Shown here: positions 1-7,521 of the stretch, piece after piece | Layout of the letters: each line of letters opens with the position of its first letter | Numbering within the stretch: position 1 is the stretch's first letter | Origin: Streptomyces sp. S465 | GTDB taxonomy: Bacteria; Actinomycetota; Actinomycetes; Streptomycetales; Streptomycetaceae | Assembly: GCF_026898115.1 (NCBI RefSeq) | Contig: NZ_CP114036.1 | Location: 7,248,001-7,312,000, forward strand | DNA length: 64,000 nt | Direction: 5' to 3' | Program-made: the position numbers and the translations under genes | Notes under the pieces: generated by a model | Databases searched by the model: none | Told to the model about the DNA's origin: nothing | Seen by the model: the letters and a program-made list of their open reading frames with translations, nothing else

Positions 1-1
1 C

Positions 2-1252
2 CCGCGCGGAACGCGGCCCGCCGCGCCCGGTGAGGCGGGGGCCACCGGTTGGGGCGACGCGCTCACGGAACAGGGTGGTGTGTCCGCTGTGCCGGGCGGT
101 GTGTCGTCCGTGCCGGGTGGTGTGTCCGCCGAGCGGGGCGGTTTGTCCGCCGTGCCGGGCGGTGGGGACGGTGACCGGTTCGGGATGCCCGGCGCGGGGG
201 CGGGTGTGGGTGGCGCTGGCCGGGATGGGCGGGTGCGCGGGGCGAGGTTCGCGGTGCCCTTCGAGGCGTTCGACGCGGAGGCGGGCGGTCTGGGCGTGGT
301 GCCCGGTGAGCCTGGCGCGGTGACACGGTCCGGGGCCGGCGGTGAACCGTTCGGGGTGCCCGGCGAGGCGGCGGCCGTCGGGGGTGGCGAGCCTGGGGGC
401 TACCCAGGTGCGTATCCCGCTCCTGCCGTACGGGACCCGGATCCAGCGCCCGCTCCCGCGAGGCCGCGGCCTCGCGGGGCGCGGTTCGCCGGAGTGGAAG
501 AGCTGGTCACCGCGCCGCGGCCGCGTGGGGCGCGGTTCGCCGGGGCTGGGGGCGGGGACTCCGGGGTCGAGCCCCCGCCGCCGCTCCCGGTGACCCCGCG
601 TGGTGCCCGGTTCGCCGGGGCATACGGCGACGAGGACAGCGGCAAGCACCGTAAGCGGGACCAGGCGGCGGACGCCCAGGAGGCCGTCCGCGACGCGGCG
701 GAGCATGCCGCGGCGCGCGCCGCCGCCCAGGAGGCCGTCGCGCGGCTCGGCCGGCTCCGGGCGGAGGGACGTTCCGGCGAGGCGCACGTCGCGCTGTACG
801 AGGCCGCCGCGTGGCCCGCCCCGCGGCTGCCGGTGCTCGCGGAGGAGTTGGAGCGCGCCGGGCTCTGGGCCGATGTGTCCACGCTGCTGTGGGAGATCGC
901 GTGTCTGCCGCCCGAACGGCTCGCGGCCGCCGCCGAGGCGCTGGTCGCGGCGGACCGCGAGGCCGACGGTGAACGGCTGCTGCGGCAGAGCGTCTCGCGC
1001 CCCGCCCCCGAGGTGGCCCACACCGCCCAGGCGCTCCTCGCGGTGGGCGCCCGCCACGAGGCGGCGATTCTGCTCGGGGCGCTCGTACGGTCCCGTACCC
1101 CGGAGGACGTGGCGCGGGCGGCGGCGGAGGACCCCGCCACGCTGGTGCCCCTGCTCCTCGACGCGGCCGCCGACGTGTCCTCCAGCAGTCACCACGACCT
1201 CGCCCACGCCCTGCGCGCGGCGGGCCTGCCGGGCGCCCCCGGCATCGCCTGA
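2..1252 (+). CDS. Hypothetical protein with RGARFAG repeats (5' end outside window)
   Basis: I do not recognise a function. The frame is open from the first full codon at base 2, so the gene very probably starts upstream of the window; an internal GTG at base 80 has no convincing ribosome binding site. The visible 416 residues begin with a Gly/Val/Pro-rich low-complexity part carrying four copies of a basic-aromatic motif, RGARFAV once and RGARFAG three times, spaced by acidic or proline-rich linkers. From about residue 215 the protein turns into an Ala/Leu/Glu/Arg-rich helical region of about 190 residues that looks like degenerate HEAT/TPR-type helix pairs. No signal peptide or membrane segment is visible. 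The repeated motif could be a short docking peptide, but this is inference. Confidence 0.7.
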   Translation, partial: PRGTRPAAPGEAGATGWGDALTEQGGVSAVPGGVSSVPGGVSAERGGLSAVPGGGDGDRFGMPGAGAGVGGAGRDGRVRGARFAVPFEAFDAEAGGLGVVPGEPGAVTRSGAGGEPFGVPGEAAAVGGGEPGGYPGAYPAPAVRDPDPAPAPARPRPRGARFAGVEELVTAPRPRGARFAGAGGGDSGVEPPPPLPVTPRGARFAGAYGDEDSGKHRKRDQAADAQEAVRDAAEHAAARAAAQEAVARLGRLRAEGRSGEAHVALYEAAAWPAPRLPVLAEELERAGLWADVSTLLWEIACLPPERLAAAAEALVAADREADGERLLRQSVSRPAPEVAHTAQALLAVGARHEAAILLGALVRSRTPEDVARAAAEDPATLVPLLLDAAADVSSSSHHDLAHALRAAGLPGAPGIA

Positions 1253-1278
1253 CGCGGGGGCGGGGGCTGGGCGGCGTG

Positions 1279-1677
1279 GTCGGGTGCGGGTTTCGTCTCG
1301 CGCCTTCGGCGCACTTGAGCAGCGGCGGCGGGGGTGGGGGGGCGCGGCGCCGCAGCCGGGCGCCGGGTCCGTTGGGGTGGGTGCCGGTGGCGGCTTCCGT
1401 GCTCGGGGGCCGGGGCCCCGCCGGACTGCGGGCAGGCCGCCCCCCCCGGGTACCTCCCTAAGAAACGCTTGATCTGACGCAACTAATTAGTCAATCAGTT
1501 TCCAGAGGGGTGCCCTAACCTCCCCGCTGTCCGGCGTCGGCCTCGGCCCCCGGCCACGGAAGCCGCCATCGGGCCCTGCCCCCACCGGCCCGCCGCCCGG
1601 CGGCGAGCACCCGGCCCGGCACCCCCTGCCCCGCTGCTCAATTGCGCCGAAGGCGCGAGACGAAACCCGCACCCGAC
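1279..1677. repeat. ~400-bp inverted repeat filling the intergenic region
   Basis: The outer arms 1279-1325 and 1631-1677 are 47 bp each and match as reverse complements at 46 of 47 positions. Each arm contains its own small hairpin GCGCC-TTC-GGCGC. Inner arms at about 1388-1435 and 1522-1569 also match, imperfectly, about the same centre near 1478, so the whole element is one long near-palindrome. Near its centre lies the AT-rich palindrome ACTAATTAGT at 1482-1491. No convincing gene lies between 1253 and 1862; reading frames there have no start or codon pattern of a real gene. The arms could be paired REP-like units or the residue of an inverted duplication. Confidence 0.85.
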
Positions 1678-1784
1678 AGAGCCGAGCAGCCCAGTCAAAC
1701 CGAGTCAGCCCAGCCCAACCGAGCGCCCCAACCCCCCGGCGGAACGCGAAACGTCATCGACCTCGTTGAGTAACGGCGGCGGTA

Positions 1785-1842
1785 TTGCCAGAGTGGTCAG
1801 TGCGCTTCTACGTTCTTCACAGCCGGATTCTACGTGCGTAGA
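1785..1842 (+). promoter_or_regulatory. Promoter and candidate operator of the pyrimidine operon
   Basis: A plausible promoter has -35 TTGCCA at 1785-1790, an 18-bp spacer and -10 TACGTT at 1809-1814. The word TTCTACGT occurs twice, at 1806-1813 overlapping the -10 and at 1828-1835, 22 bp apart. The second copy belongs to the interrupted palindrome TCTACG-TG-CGTAGA at 1829-1842. A repressor bound there would cover the start of transcription. No regulator gene is visible in the window, so the protein is unknown. The ribosome binding site GAGGAG follows at 1851-1856. Confidence 0.45.
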
Positions 1843-1862
1843 CACAGGTTGAGGAGCTGATC

Positions 1863-2705
1863 ATGGCCAACCTCGTACGTGCCGCTCTCGTCCAGGCCAC
1901 CTGGACCGGCGATACCGAATCAATGATCGCGAAGCATGAGGAGTACGCCCGGCAGGCGGCCGCGCAGGGCGCCAAGGTGATCGGCTTCCAGGAGGTGTTC
2001 AACGCGCCGTACTTCTGCCAGGTGCAGGAGGCGGAGCACTACCGGTGGGCGGAGCCCGTGCCGGACGGGCCGACGGTGCGGCGGATGGGGGAGCTGGCGC
2101 GGGAGACCGGCATGGTGATCGTGGTGCCGGTGTTCGAGGTCGAGCAGTCGGGTTTCTACTACAACACCGCGGCCGTGATCGACGCGGACGGCCGGTATCT
2201 GGGCAAGTACCGCAAGCACCACATCCCGCAGCTCAAGGGGTTCTGGGAGAAGTACTACTTCAAGCCGGGAAACCTGGGCTGGCCGGTGTTCGACACCGCC
2301 GTGGGCAAGGTCGGCGTGTACATCTGCTACGACCGCCACTTCCCCGAGGGCTGGCGCGCACTGGGGCTGGCCGGGGCGCAGCTGGTCTACAACCCCTCGG
2401 CCACCTCCCGAGGGCTGTCGGCCCATCTGTGGCAGCTGGAGCAGCCGGCGGCGGCCGTCGCCAATGAGTACTTCATCGCCGCGATCAACCGCGTGGGGAC
2501 CGAGGAGTACGGGGACAACGACTTCTACGGCACCAGCTACTTCGTCGATCCGCGCGGCCAGTTCGTCGGCGAGGTGGCCAGCGACAAGGAGGAGGAGCTG
2601 ATCATCCGCGATCTCGACTTCGGCCTGATCGACGAGGTGCGCCGGCAGTGGGCGTTCTACCGGGACCGACGCCCCGAGGCCTACGAGGGGCTGGTGCGGC
2701 CGTGA
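1863..2705 (+). CDS. Beta-ureidopropionase / N-carbamoyl-amino-acid amidohydrolase (nitrilase superfamily)
   Basis: This 280-residue cytoplasmic hydrolase should cleave N-carbamoyl-beta-alanine (or N-carbamoyl amino acids) to the free amino acid, CO2 and ammonia, the last hydrolytic step of reductive pyrimidine degradation. The nitrilase triad is visible: Glu44 in FQEVFNAPY, Lys118 in KYRKHHIP and Cys155 in YICYDRHFPEG. Length matches the family. The ATG start has GAGGAG seven bases upstream. It opens a four-gene operon and its stop overlaps the next start as GTGA. Pairing with a dihydropyrimidinase two genes downstream makes the carbamoyl-beta-amino-acid substrate far more likely than a nitrile. 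The D- or L- and beta-specificity cannot be read from sequence. Confidence 0.9.
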   Translation: MANLVRAALVQATWTGDTESMIAKHEEYARQAAAQGAKVIGFQEVFNAPYFCQVQEAEHYRWAEPVPDGPTVRRMGELARETGMVIVVPVFEVEQSGFYYNTAAVIDADGRYLGKYRKHHIPQLKGFWEKYYFKPGNLGWPVFDTAVGKVGVYICYDRHFPEGWRALGLAGAQLVYNPSATSRGLSAHLWQLEQPAAAVANEYFIAAINRVGTEEYGDNDFYGTSYFVDPRGQFVGEVASDKEEELIIRDLDFGLIDEVRRQWAFYRDRRPEAYEGLVRP

Positions 2706-4039
2706 GCGACGACATGACGAGGAGCAGCGGCCCCCACGCCACCCTGCACGCGCGCCACCAGGCCGTGCTGCCCGACTGGCTGGCCCTCTACTACCAGCGC
2801 CCCATCGAGATCACCCACGGCGAGGGACGTCATGTCTGGGACGCCGAGGGCAATCGCTACCTCGACTTCTTCGGCGGCATCCTCACCACGATGACCGCGC
2901 ACGCCCTCCCCGAGGTCACCAAGGCGATCACCGAGCAGGCGGGCCGGATCCTGCACACCTCCACGCTCTACCTCGACCGTCCCATGGTCGACCTGGCCGA
3001 GCGGGTCGCCGCCCTGTCCGGCATCCCGGACGCGCGGGTCTTCTTCACCACCTCCGGCACCGAGGCCAATGACACGGCCCTGCTGCTCGCCACCACCTAC
3101 CGCCGCTCCAACCAGATCCTGGCGATGCGCAACAGCTACCACGGCCGCTCCTTCTCGGCCGTCGGCATCACCGGCAACCGGGGCTGGTCGCCGACCAGCC
3201 TGTCCCCGCTCCAGACGCTGTACGTGCACGGCTCGGTGCGCACCCGGGGCCCGTTCGCCGGGCTGTCCGACGGCGAGTTCATCAAGGCGTGCGTGGCCGA
3301 CCTCGAGGACGTCCTCGGCCAGGCGCACGGCAACGTGGCCGCGCTGATCGCCGAGCCGATCCAGGGCGTCGGCGGCTTCACCTCCCCGCCCGACGGGCTG
3401 TTCGCCGCCTTCCGCGAGGTGCTCGACCGGCACGGCATCCTGTGGATCACCGATGAGGTGCAGACCGGCTGGGGCCGTACCGGTGACCACTTCTGGGGCT
3501 GGCAGGCGCACGACGGCTCCGGGCCGCCCGACATCCTCACCTTCGCCAAGGGCATCGGCAACGGCATGTCGATCGGCGGTGTCGTCGCCCGCGCGGAGGT
3601 CATGAACTGCCTGGGGGCCAACTCCATCTCCACCTTCGGCGGCAGCCCCATCACCATGGCGGCCGGTCTGGCCAACCTCAACCACCTGGTCGAGCACGAC
3701 CTCCAGGGCAACGCCCGCCGGGTCGGCGGGCTGCTGATCGAGCGGCTGCGGGCCGCCTGCGCCGGTCTGGACACCGTGCGGGAGGTCCGTGGCCGGGGGC
3801 TGATGATCGGCCTCGAGATGGTCGAACCGGGCACCGGCCTGCCGTCCCCCGAGGGCGCGGCCGCCGTGACGGAGGCCGCCCGGGAGGGCGGGCTGCTCAT
3901 CGGCAAGGGCGGCGGGCACAACAGCAGCGTGCTGCGGGTCGCCCCGCCGCTCAGCCTCACCGTCGCCGAGGCGGAGGAGGGCGCCGCGATCCTCGAGACC
4001 GCGCTCAAGGCGGCCCGGTCCGGAAGGAGCGCGAGCTGA
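2702..4039 (+). CDS. Class III PLP-dependent aminotransferase (beta-alanine/omega-amino acid type)
   Basis: A fold-type I aminotransferase of about 445 residues. It has the class III signature around TDEVQTGWGRTG, and the PLP lysine lies in FAKGIGNGMS. In this operon it is expected to transaminate the beta-alanine (or beta-aminoisobutyrate) released by the upstream ureidopropionase, giving malonate semialdehyde or its methyl form. The start chosen is GTG at 2702, which overlaps the preceding stop by four bases; an in-frame ATG at 2714 is possible. An upstream extension to 2648 would overlap the previous gene heavily and has no binding site. Its stop overlaps the dihydropyrimidinase ATG by one base, with GGAAGGAG upstream, so the genes are translationally coupled. 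Confidence 0.88.
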   Translation: MSDDMTRSSGPHATLHARHQAVLPDWLALYYQRPIEITHGEGRHVWDAEGNRYLDFFGGILTTMTAHALPEVTKAITEQAGRILHTSTLYLDRPMVDLAERVAALSGIPDARVFFTTSGTEANDTALLLATTYRRSNQILAMRNSYHGRSFSAVGITGNRGWSPTSLSPLQTLYVHGSVRTRGPFAGLSDGEFIKACVADLEDVLGQAHGNVAALIAEPIQGVGGFTSPPDGLFAAFREVLDRHGILWITDEVQTGWGRTGDHFWGWQAHDGSGPPDILTFAKGIGNGMSIGGVVARAEVMNCLGANSISTFGGSPITMAAGLANLNHLVEHDLQGNARRVGGLLIERLRAACAGLDTVREVRGRGLMIGLEMVEPGTGLPSPEGAAAVTEAAREGGLLIGKGGGHNSSVLRVAPPLSLTVAEAEEGAAILETALKAARSGRSAS

Positions 4040-5439
4040 TGCCCCGTACCGTGATCCGCGGCGGGCTGGTCGTCACCGCCGCCGAGGAGACCCTGGCCGA
4101 TGTGCTGATCGAGGACGGGAAGGTGGCCGCCCTCGCCGCGTCCGGCAGCGAGTGCGCCCGGGGCTGGACCGCCGACCGTACGATCGACGCCACCGGCAGA
4201 TACGTCCTCCCGGGCGGGGTCGACGGGCACACCCATATGGAGATGCCGTTCGGCGGCACCTTCGCCTCCGACACCTTCGAGACCGGCACCCGGGCGGCGG
4301 CCTGGGGCGGCACCACCACCATCGTGGACTTCGCCGTCCAGACGGTGGGCCACGCCCTGCGCGAGGGGCTGGACGCCTGGCACCTCAAGGCGAGCGGCAA
4401 CTGCGCCATCGACTACGGCTTCCACATGATCCTCTCCGATGTGAACGAGCACACGCTCAAGGAGATGGATCTCCTGGTGGACGAGGGCGTGACCAGCTTC
4501 AAGCTGTTCATGGCCTATCCGGGGGTCTTCTACAGCGACGACGGGCAGATCCTGCGGGCCATGCAGCGCGCCTCCGCCAACGGCGGGCTGATCATGATGC
4601 ACGCCGAGAACGGCATCGCCATCGACGTCCTGGTGGAACAGGCCCTCGCCGAGGGCAGGACCGACCCCCGCCACCACGGTGAGGTCCGCAAGGCGCTGCT
4701 GGAGTCGGAGGCGACCCATCGCGCCATCCAGCTCGCCCGGGTGGCCGACGCCCCGCTGTACGTCGTGCACGTGTCGGCCCAGGAGGCCGTCGCGGAGCTG
4801 GCCCGCGCCCGTGACCTGGGGCTTCCGGTTTTCGGCGAGACATGTCCGCAGTATCTGTTCCTGTCCACGGACAACCTTGCCGAACCGGACTTCGAGGGCG
4901 CCAAGTACGTCTGCTCCACCCCGCTGCGGCCGGTCGAGCACCAGGCCGCGCTGTGGCGGGGGCTGCGCACCAACGACCTCCAGGTGGTCTCCACCGACCA
5001 CTGCCCGTTCTGCTTCACCGGGCAGAAGGAGCTGGGCCGGGGCGACTTCTCCAAGATCCCCAACGGTATGCCGGGCGTGGAGCACCGGATGGACCTGCTC
5101 CACCAGGCCGTGGTGGACGGCCATATCTCCCGCCGCCGCTGGATCGAGATCGCCTGCGCCACCCCGGCCAGGATGTTCGGCCTCTATCCGCGCAAGGGCA
5201 CCATCGCCCCCGGGGCCGACGCCGACATCGTCGTCTACGATCCGCGGGCCCAGCAGACCCTGTCCGCCGAAACCCACCACATGAACGTCGACTACTCGGC
5301 GTACGAGGGCAAGCGGATCACCGGGCAGGTCGAGACCGTGCTCTCGCGCGGTGTCCCCGTCATCGACCAGCGGGAGTACACCGGGCGTGCGGGGCACGGC
5401 CGGTTCCTCACCCGCGACACCTGTCAGTACCTCATCTGA
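4039..5439 (+). CDS. hydA: Dihydropyrimidinase / D-hydantoinase
   Basis: This 466-residue amidohydrolase opens the ring of 5,6-dihydrouracil, dihydrothymine or hydantoins to give N-carbamoyl amino acids, the substrate of the first gene of the operon. Every metal ligand of the binuclear zinc site is recognisable: His64 and His66 in DGHTHMEMP, the carboxylated lysine Lys155 in TSFKLFMAYPG, His188 in MMHAEN, His244 in YVVHVSAQ and Asp320 in STDHCPF. Length and motif order match the cyclic imidohydrolase family. It overlaps the transaminase stop and is followed 14 bases later by an oxidoreductase with its own GGGGAG site. Natural substrate (pyrimidine or hydantoin) remains inferred from the neighbours. 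Confidence 0.93.
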   Translation: MPRTVIRGGLVVTAAEETLADVLIEDGKVAALAASGSECARGWTADRTIDATGRYVLPGGVDGHTHMEMPFGGTFASDTFETGTRAAAWGGTTTIVDFAVQTVGHALREGLDAWHLKASGNCAIDYGFHMILSDVNEHTLKEMDLLVDEGVTSFKLFMAYPGVFYSDDGQILRAMQRASANGGLIMMHAENGIAIDVLVEQALAEGRTDPRHHGEVRKALLESEATHRAIQLARVADAPLYVVHVSAQEAVAELARARDLGLPVFGETCPQYLFLSTDNLAEPDFEGAKYVCSTPLRPVEHQAALWRGLRTNDLQVVSTDHCPFCFTGQKELGRGDFSKIPNGMPGVEHRMDLLHQAVVDGHISRRRWIEIACATPARMFGLYPRKGTIAPGADADIVVYDPRAQQTLSAETHHMNVDYSAYEGKRITGQVETVLSRGVPVIDQREYTGRAGHGRFLTRDTCQYLI

Positions 5440-5453
5440 GCCGGGGAGCGAGC

Positions 5454-6455
5454 ATGGACTTCGGACTGGTTCTGCAGACCGATCCACCCGCGTCGGCCGT
5501 CGTGGAGCTGATGCGCCGCGCCGAGCGCAACGGCTTCCGCTACGGCTGGACCTTCGACTCCGCCGTGCTGTGGCAGGAGCCGTTCGTCATCCACAGCCAG
5601 ATCCTGGCCCGGACCGAGCGGCTGATCGTCGGGCCGATGGTCACCAACCCCGGCACGCGCACCTGGGAGGTGACCGCCTCCACCTTCGCCACCCTCAACG
5701 AGATGTACGGCAACCGCACCGTCTGCGGTATCGGCCGTGGCGATTCCGCGCTGCGGGTGGCCGGCCGCAAGCCCAACACCCTGGCCCGCCTGGGCGCGGC
5801 CATCGACGCCATCCGCGATCTGGCGGAGGGCAGGGAGGCCGTGGTGGACGGCACCCCGATGCGCATCCCCTGGATCGAGGACAGCAGGCTGCCCGTCTGG
5901 ATGGCGGCGTACGGCCCCAAGGCGCTCGCGCTGGCCGGGCGGACGGCCGACGGGTTCATCCTCCAGCTCGCCGACCCCTTCCTGACGGAGTGGATGGTCA
6001 AGGCGGTGCGCGACGCCGCCGTCGAGGCCGGGCGTGATCCGGGCGCGATCACCATCTGCGTCGCCGCCCCCGCGTATGTGGGCGACGACCTGGACCACGC
6101 CCGTGAGCAGTGCCGCTGGTTCGGCGGCATGGTCGGCAACCACGTCGCCGATCTGGTCTCCCGCTACGGCGAGCACTCCACCGCCGTGCCCGAGTCGCTG
6201 ACCGCGTACATCGCGGAACGGCAGGGCTACGACTACGCCCACCACGGCCGCACCGGCAACCCGGACACGGCCTTCGTGCCCGACGAGATCGTCGACCGGT
6301 TCTGTCTGCTCGGCCCCGCCGAAGCGCAGATCGAGAAGCTGGAGCGGCTGCGCGCCCTGGGGGTGGACCAGTTCGCCGTGTACGCGATGCATGACGCGAA
6401 GGAGCGCACCATCGACGCCTACGGCGAGCGAATCATCCCCGCGCTCACCGGCTGA
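5454..6455 (+). CDS. Luciferase-like (LLM) flavin/F420-dependent oxidoreductase of the pyrimidine operon
   Basis: A 333-residue TIM-barrel oxidoreductase of the bacterial luciferase-like superfamily. It has the family's N-terminal MDFGLVLQTDPP strand, the VGPMVTNPGTR segment and the GRGDSALR cofactor region. The ATG at 5454 is preceded by GGGGAGCG; the long frame upstream of it overlaps the dihydropyrimidinase and is a shadow. As I recall, related proteins recur beside dihydropyrimidinase genes in actinobacteria and proteobacteria, so the cofactor may be F420 or FMN. No PreA/PreT-type dihydropyrimidine dehydrogenase is in the window, so it may supply a redox step of the pathway. That reaction is inference. 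Confidence 0.82.
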   Translation: MDFGLVLQTDPPASAVVELMRRAERNGFRYGWTFDSAVLWQEPFVIHSQILARTERLIVGPMVTNPGTRTWEVTASTFATLNEMYGNRTVCGIGRGDSALRVAGRKPNTLARLGAAIDAIRDLAEGREAVVDGTPMRIPWIEDSRLPVWMAAYGPKALALAGRTADGFILQLADPFLTEWMVKAVRDAAVEAGRDPGAITICVAAPAYVGDDLDHAREQCRWFGGMVGNHVADLVSRYGEHSTAVPESLTAYIAERQGYDYAHHGRTGNPDTAFVPDEIVDRFCLLGPAEAQIEKLERLRALGVDQFAVYAMHDAKERTIDAYGERIIPALTG

Positions 6456-6464
6456 CCGCCCGCG

Positions 6465-6545
6465 CCCAGCCGGCCGGCCCGCCCAGCCGGCCGGCCGATC
6501 GCCGGCCGGGGCCGGCTGCCGGGCCGGCACCCCGGCGGCCGGCCG
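6465..6545. terminator. GC-rich self-complementary stretch, possible operon terminator
   Basis: After the oxidoreductase stop the DNA consists of overlapping CCGGCCGG, GATCGCCGGCC and GCCGGC words that can fold into several alternative hairpins. It could end the pyrimidine operon, but no single stem with a clear loop stands out. The remaining 6546-6657 contains only the leader of the next gene. Confidence 0.3.
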
Positions 6546-6657
6546 CACGCGTGTCCTGACCCCCGCGGCGCGGTGCGCGCCGATCAGTTCACCTCGATGA
6601 CACCGTCCGGCAGCCGCCGGACCACCGGCCGTCGGAGGGGCGTGATTCGATGAGCGC

Positions 6658-7485
6658 ATGATCGATGAATTTCTCGCCGGTGGTCTCGACGCGGTGGAGG
6701 AGGCGATCCGCACGGCGGTCGCCGACCAGGTCATGCCGCGCTACCGGCAGCTCGCCGCCCATGAGATCGTCGAGAAGAAGGGCCCGCACGATCTCGTGAC
6801 CATCGCCGACCGGCAGGCCGAGGAGCAGCTGACCGACTCCCTCACCAAGCTGCTGCCCGGCTCCGTGGTGGTGGGCGAGGAAGCGGTGCACGCCGACCCG
6901 GCCGTGCTCACCGCACTCGGCGGCGACGCCCCCGTATGGATCGTCGACCCGGTCGACGGCACCCGCCAGTTCGTCCACGGCGACCCCGGCTTCGCGACCC
7001 TGGTGACCCTCGCCCACCGCGAAGCGCTCCTCGCCTCCTGGACCTACGCCCCGGTGCTCGGCCAGATGGCCATCGCCCGCCGCGGCCAGGGCGCGTGGCT
7101 GGGCGGGGAGCCGATCCACTCCGGCTCCCCCGAGCCCGGTGCGGCCCTCCGTGTCGCCGTCTCCCACTACGACTTCACCACCGACGAGGAGAAGCGCGCC
7201 CTCTCGGGCCTGCGGGCACCGGACGCCGAGGTGCGCCCCTGCGGTTCGGCCGGTCTGGAATATCTGAAAGTGGCCCGAGGACTGCTCGACGCCGTTGCCT
7301 TCACCTGGGAGAACGCCTGGGACCACGCCGCCGGGCTGCTGCTGGTCGGCGAGGCGGGCGGGGCGCAGGCCACGCTCGGCGGCGAGCCGTTCCGTATCAC
7401 CGGGGGCAATGTGCTTCCCTTCACGGCGGCCCGGGACGAGCCGACGGTTCGGCATATCCTGAGCCTGCTGGCCGCCGCCGGCTGA
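6658..7485 (+). CDS. Inositol monophosphatase family phosphatase
   Basis: A 275-residue Mg-dependent, Li-sensitive-type phosphatase. Metal-binding signatures are Glu74 in GEEAV, Asp97 and Asp100 in WIVDPVDGTRQFV, and the C-terminal WDHAAGLLL motif with its metal-binding Asp. Length is right for the family. Substrate cannot be fixed: inositol-1-phosphate, histidinol phosphate (HisN-type) and sugar phosphates are all used by family members, and no pathway neighbour decides. ATG 6658 is the best start although GGAGGGG lies rather far upstream (6634-6640). The next gene follows after 36 bases and may be co-transcribed. Confidence 0.85.
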   Translation: MIDEFLAGGLDAVEEAIRTAVADQVMPRYRQLAAHEIVEKKGPHDLVTIADRQAEEQLTDSLTKLLPGSVVVGEEAVHADPAVLTALGGDAPVWIVDPVDGTRQFVHGDPGFATLVTLAHREALLASWTYAPVLGQMAIARRGQGAWLGGEPIHSGSPEPGAALRVAVSHYDFTTDEEKRALSGLRAPDAEVRPCGSAGLEYLKVARGLLDAVAFTWENAWDHAAGLLLVGEAGGAQATLGGEPFRITGGNVLPFTAARDEPTVRHILSLLAAAG

Positions 7486-7521
7486 TCGTTCCACTGATTC
7501 CTCAAGGACGAGGGGGCCGAC

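Noticed and set aside
80..82. GTG at base 80 as the true start of the first gene
   Set aside because: The frame is open to the window edge and no ribosome binding site precedes this codon.
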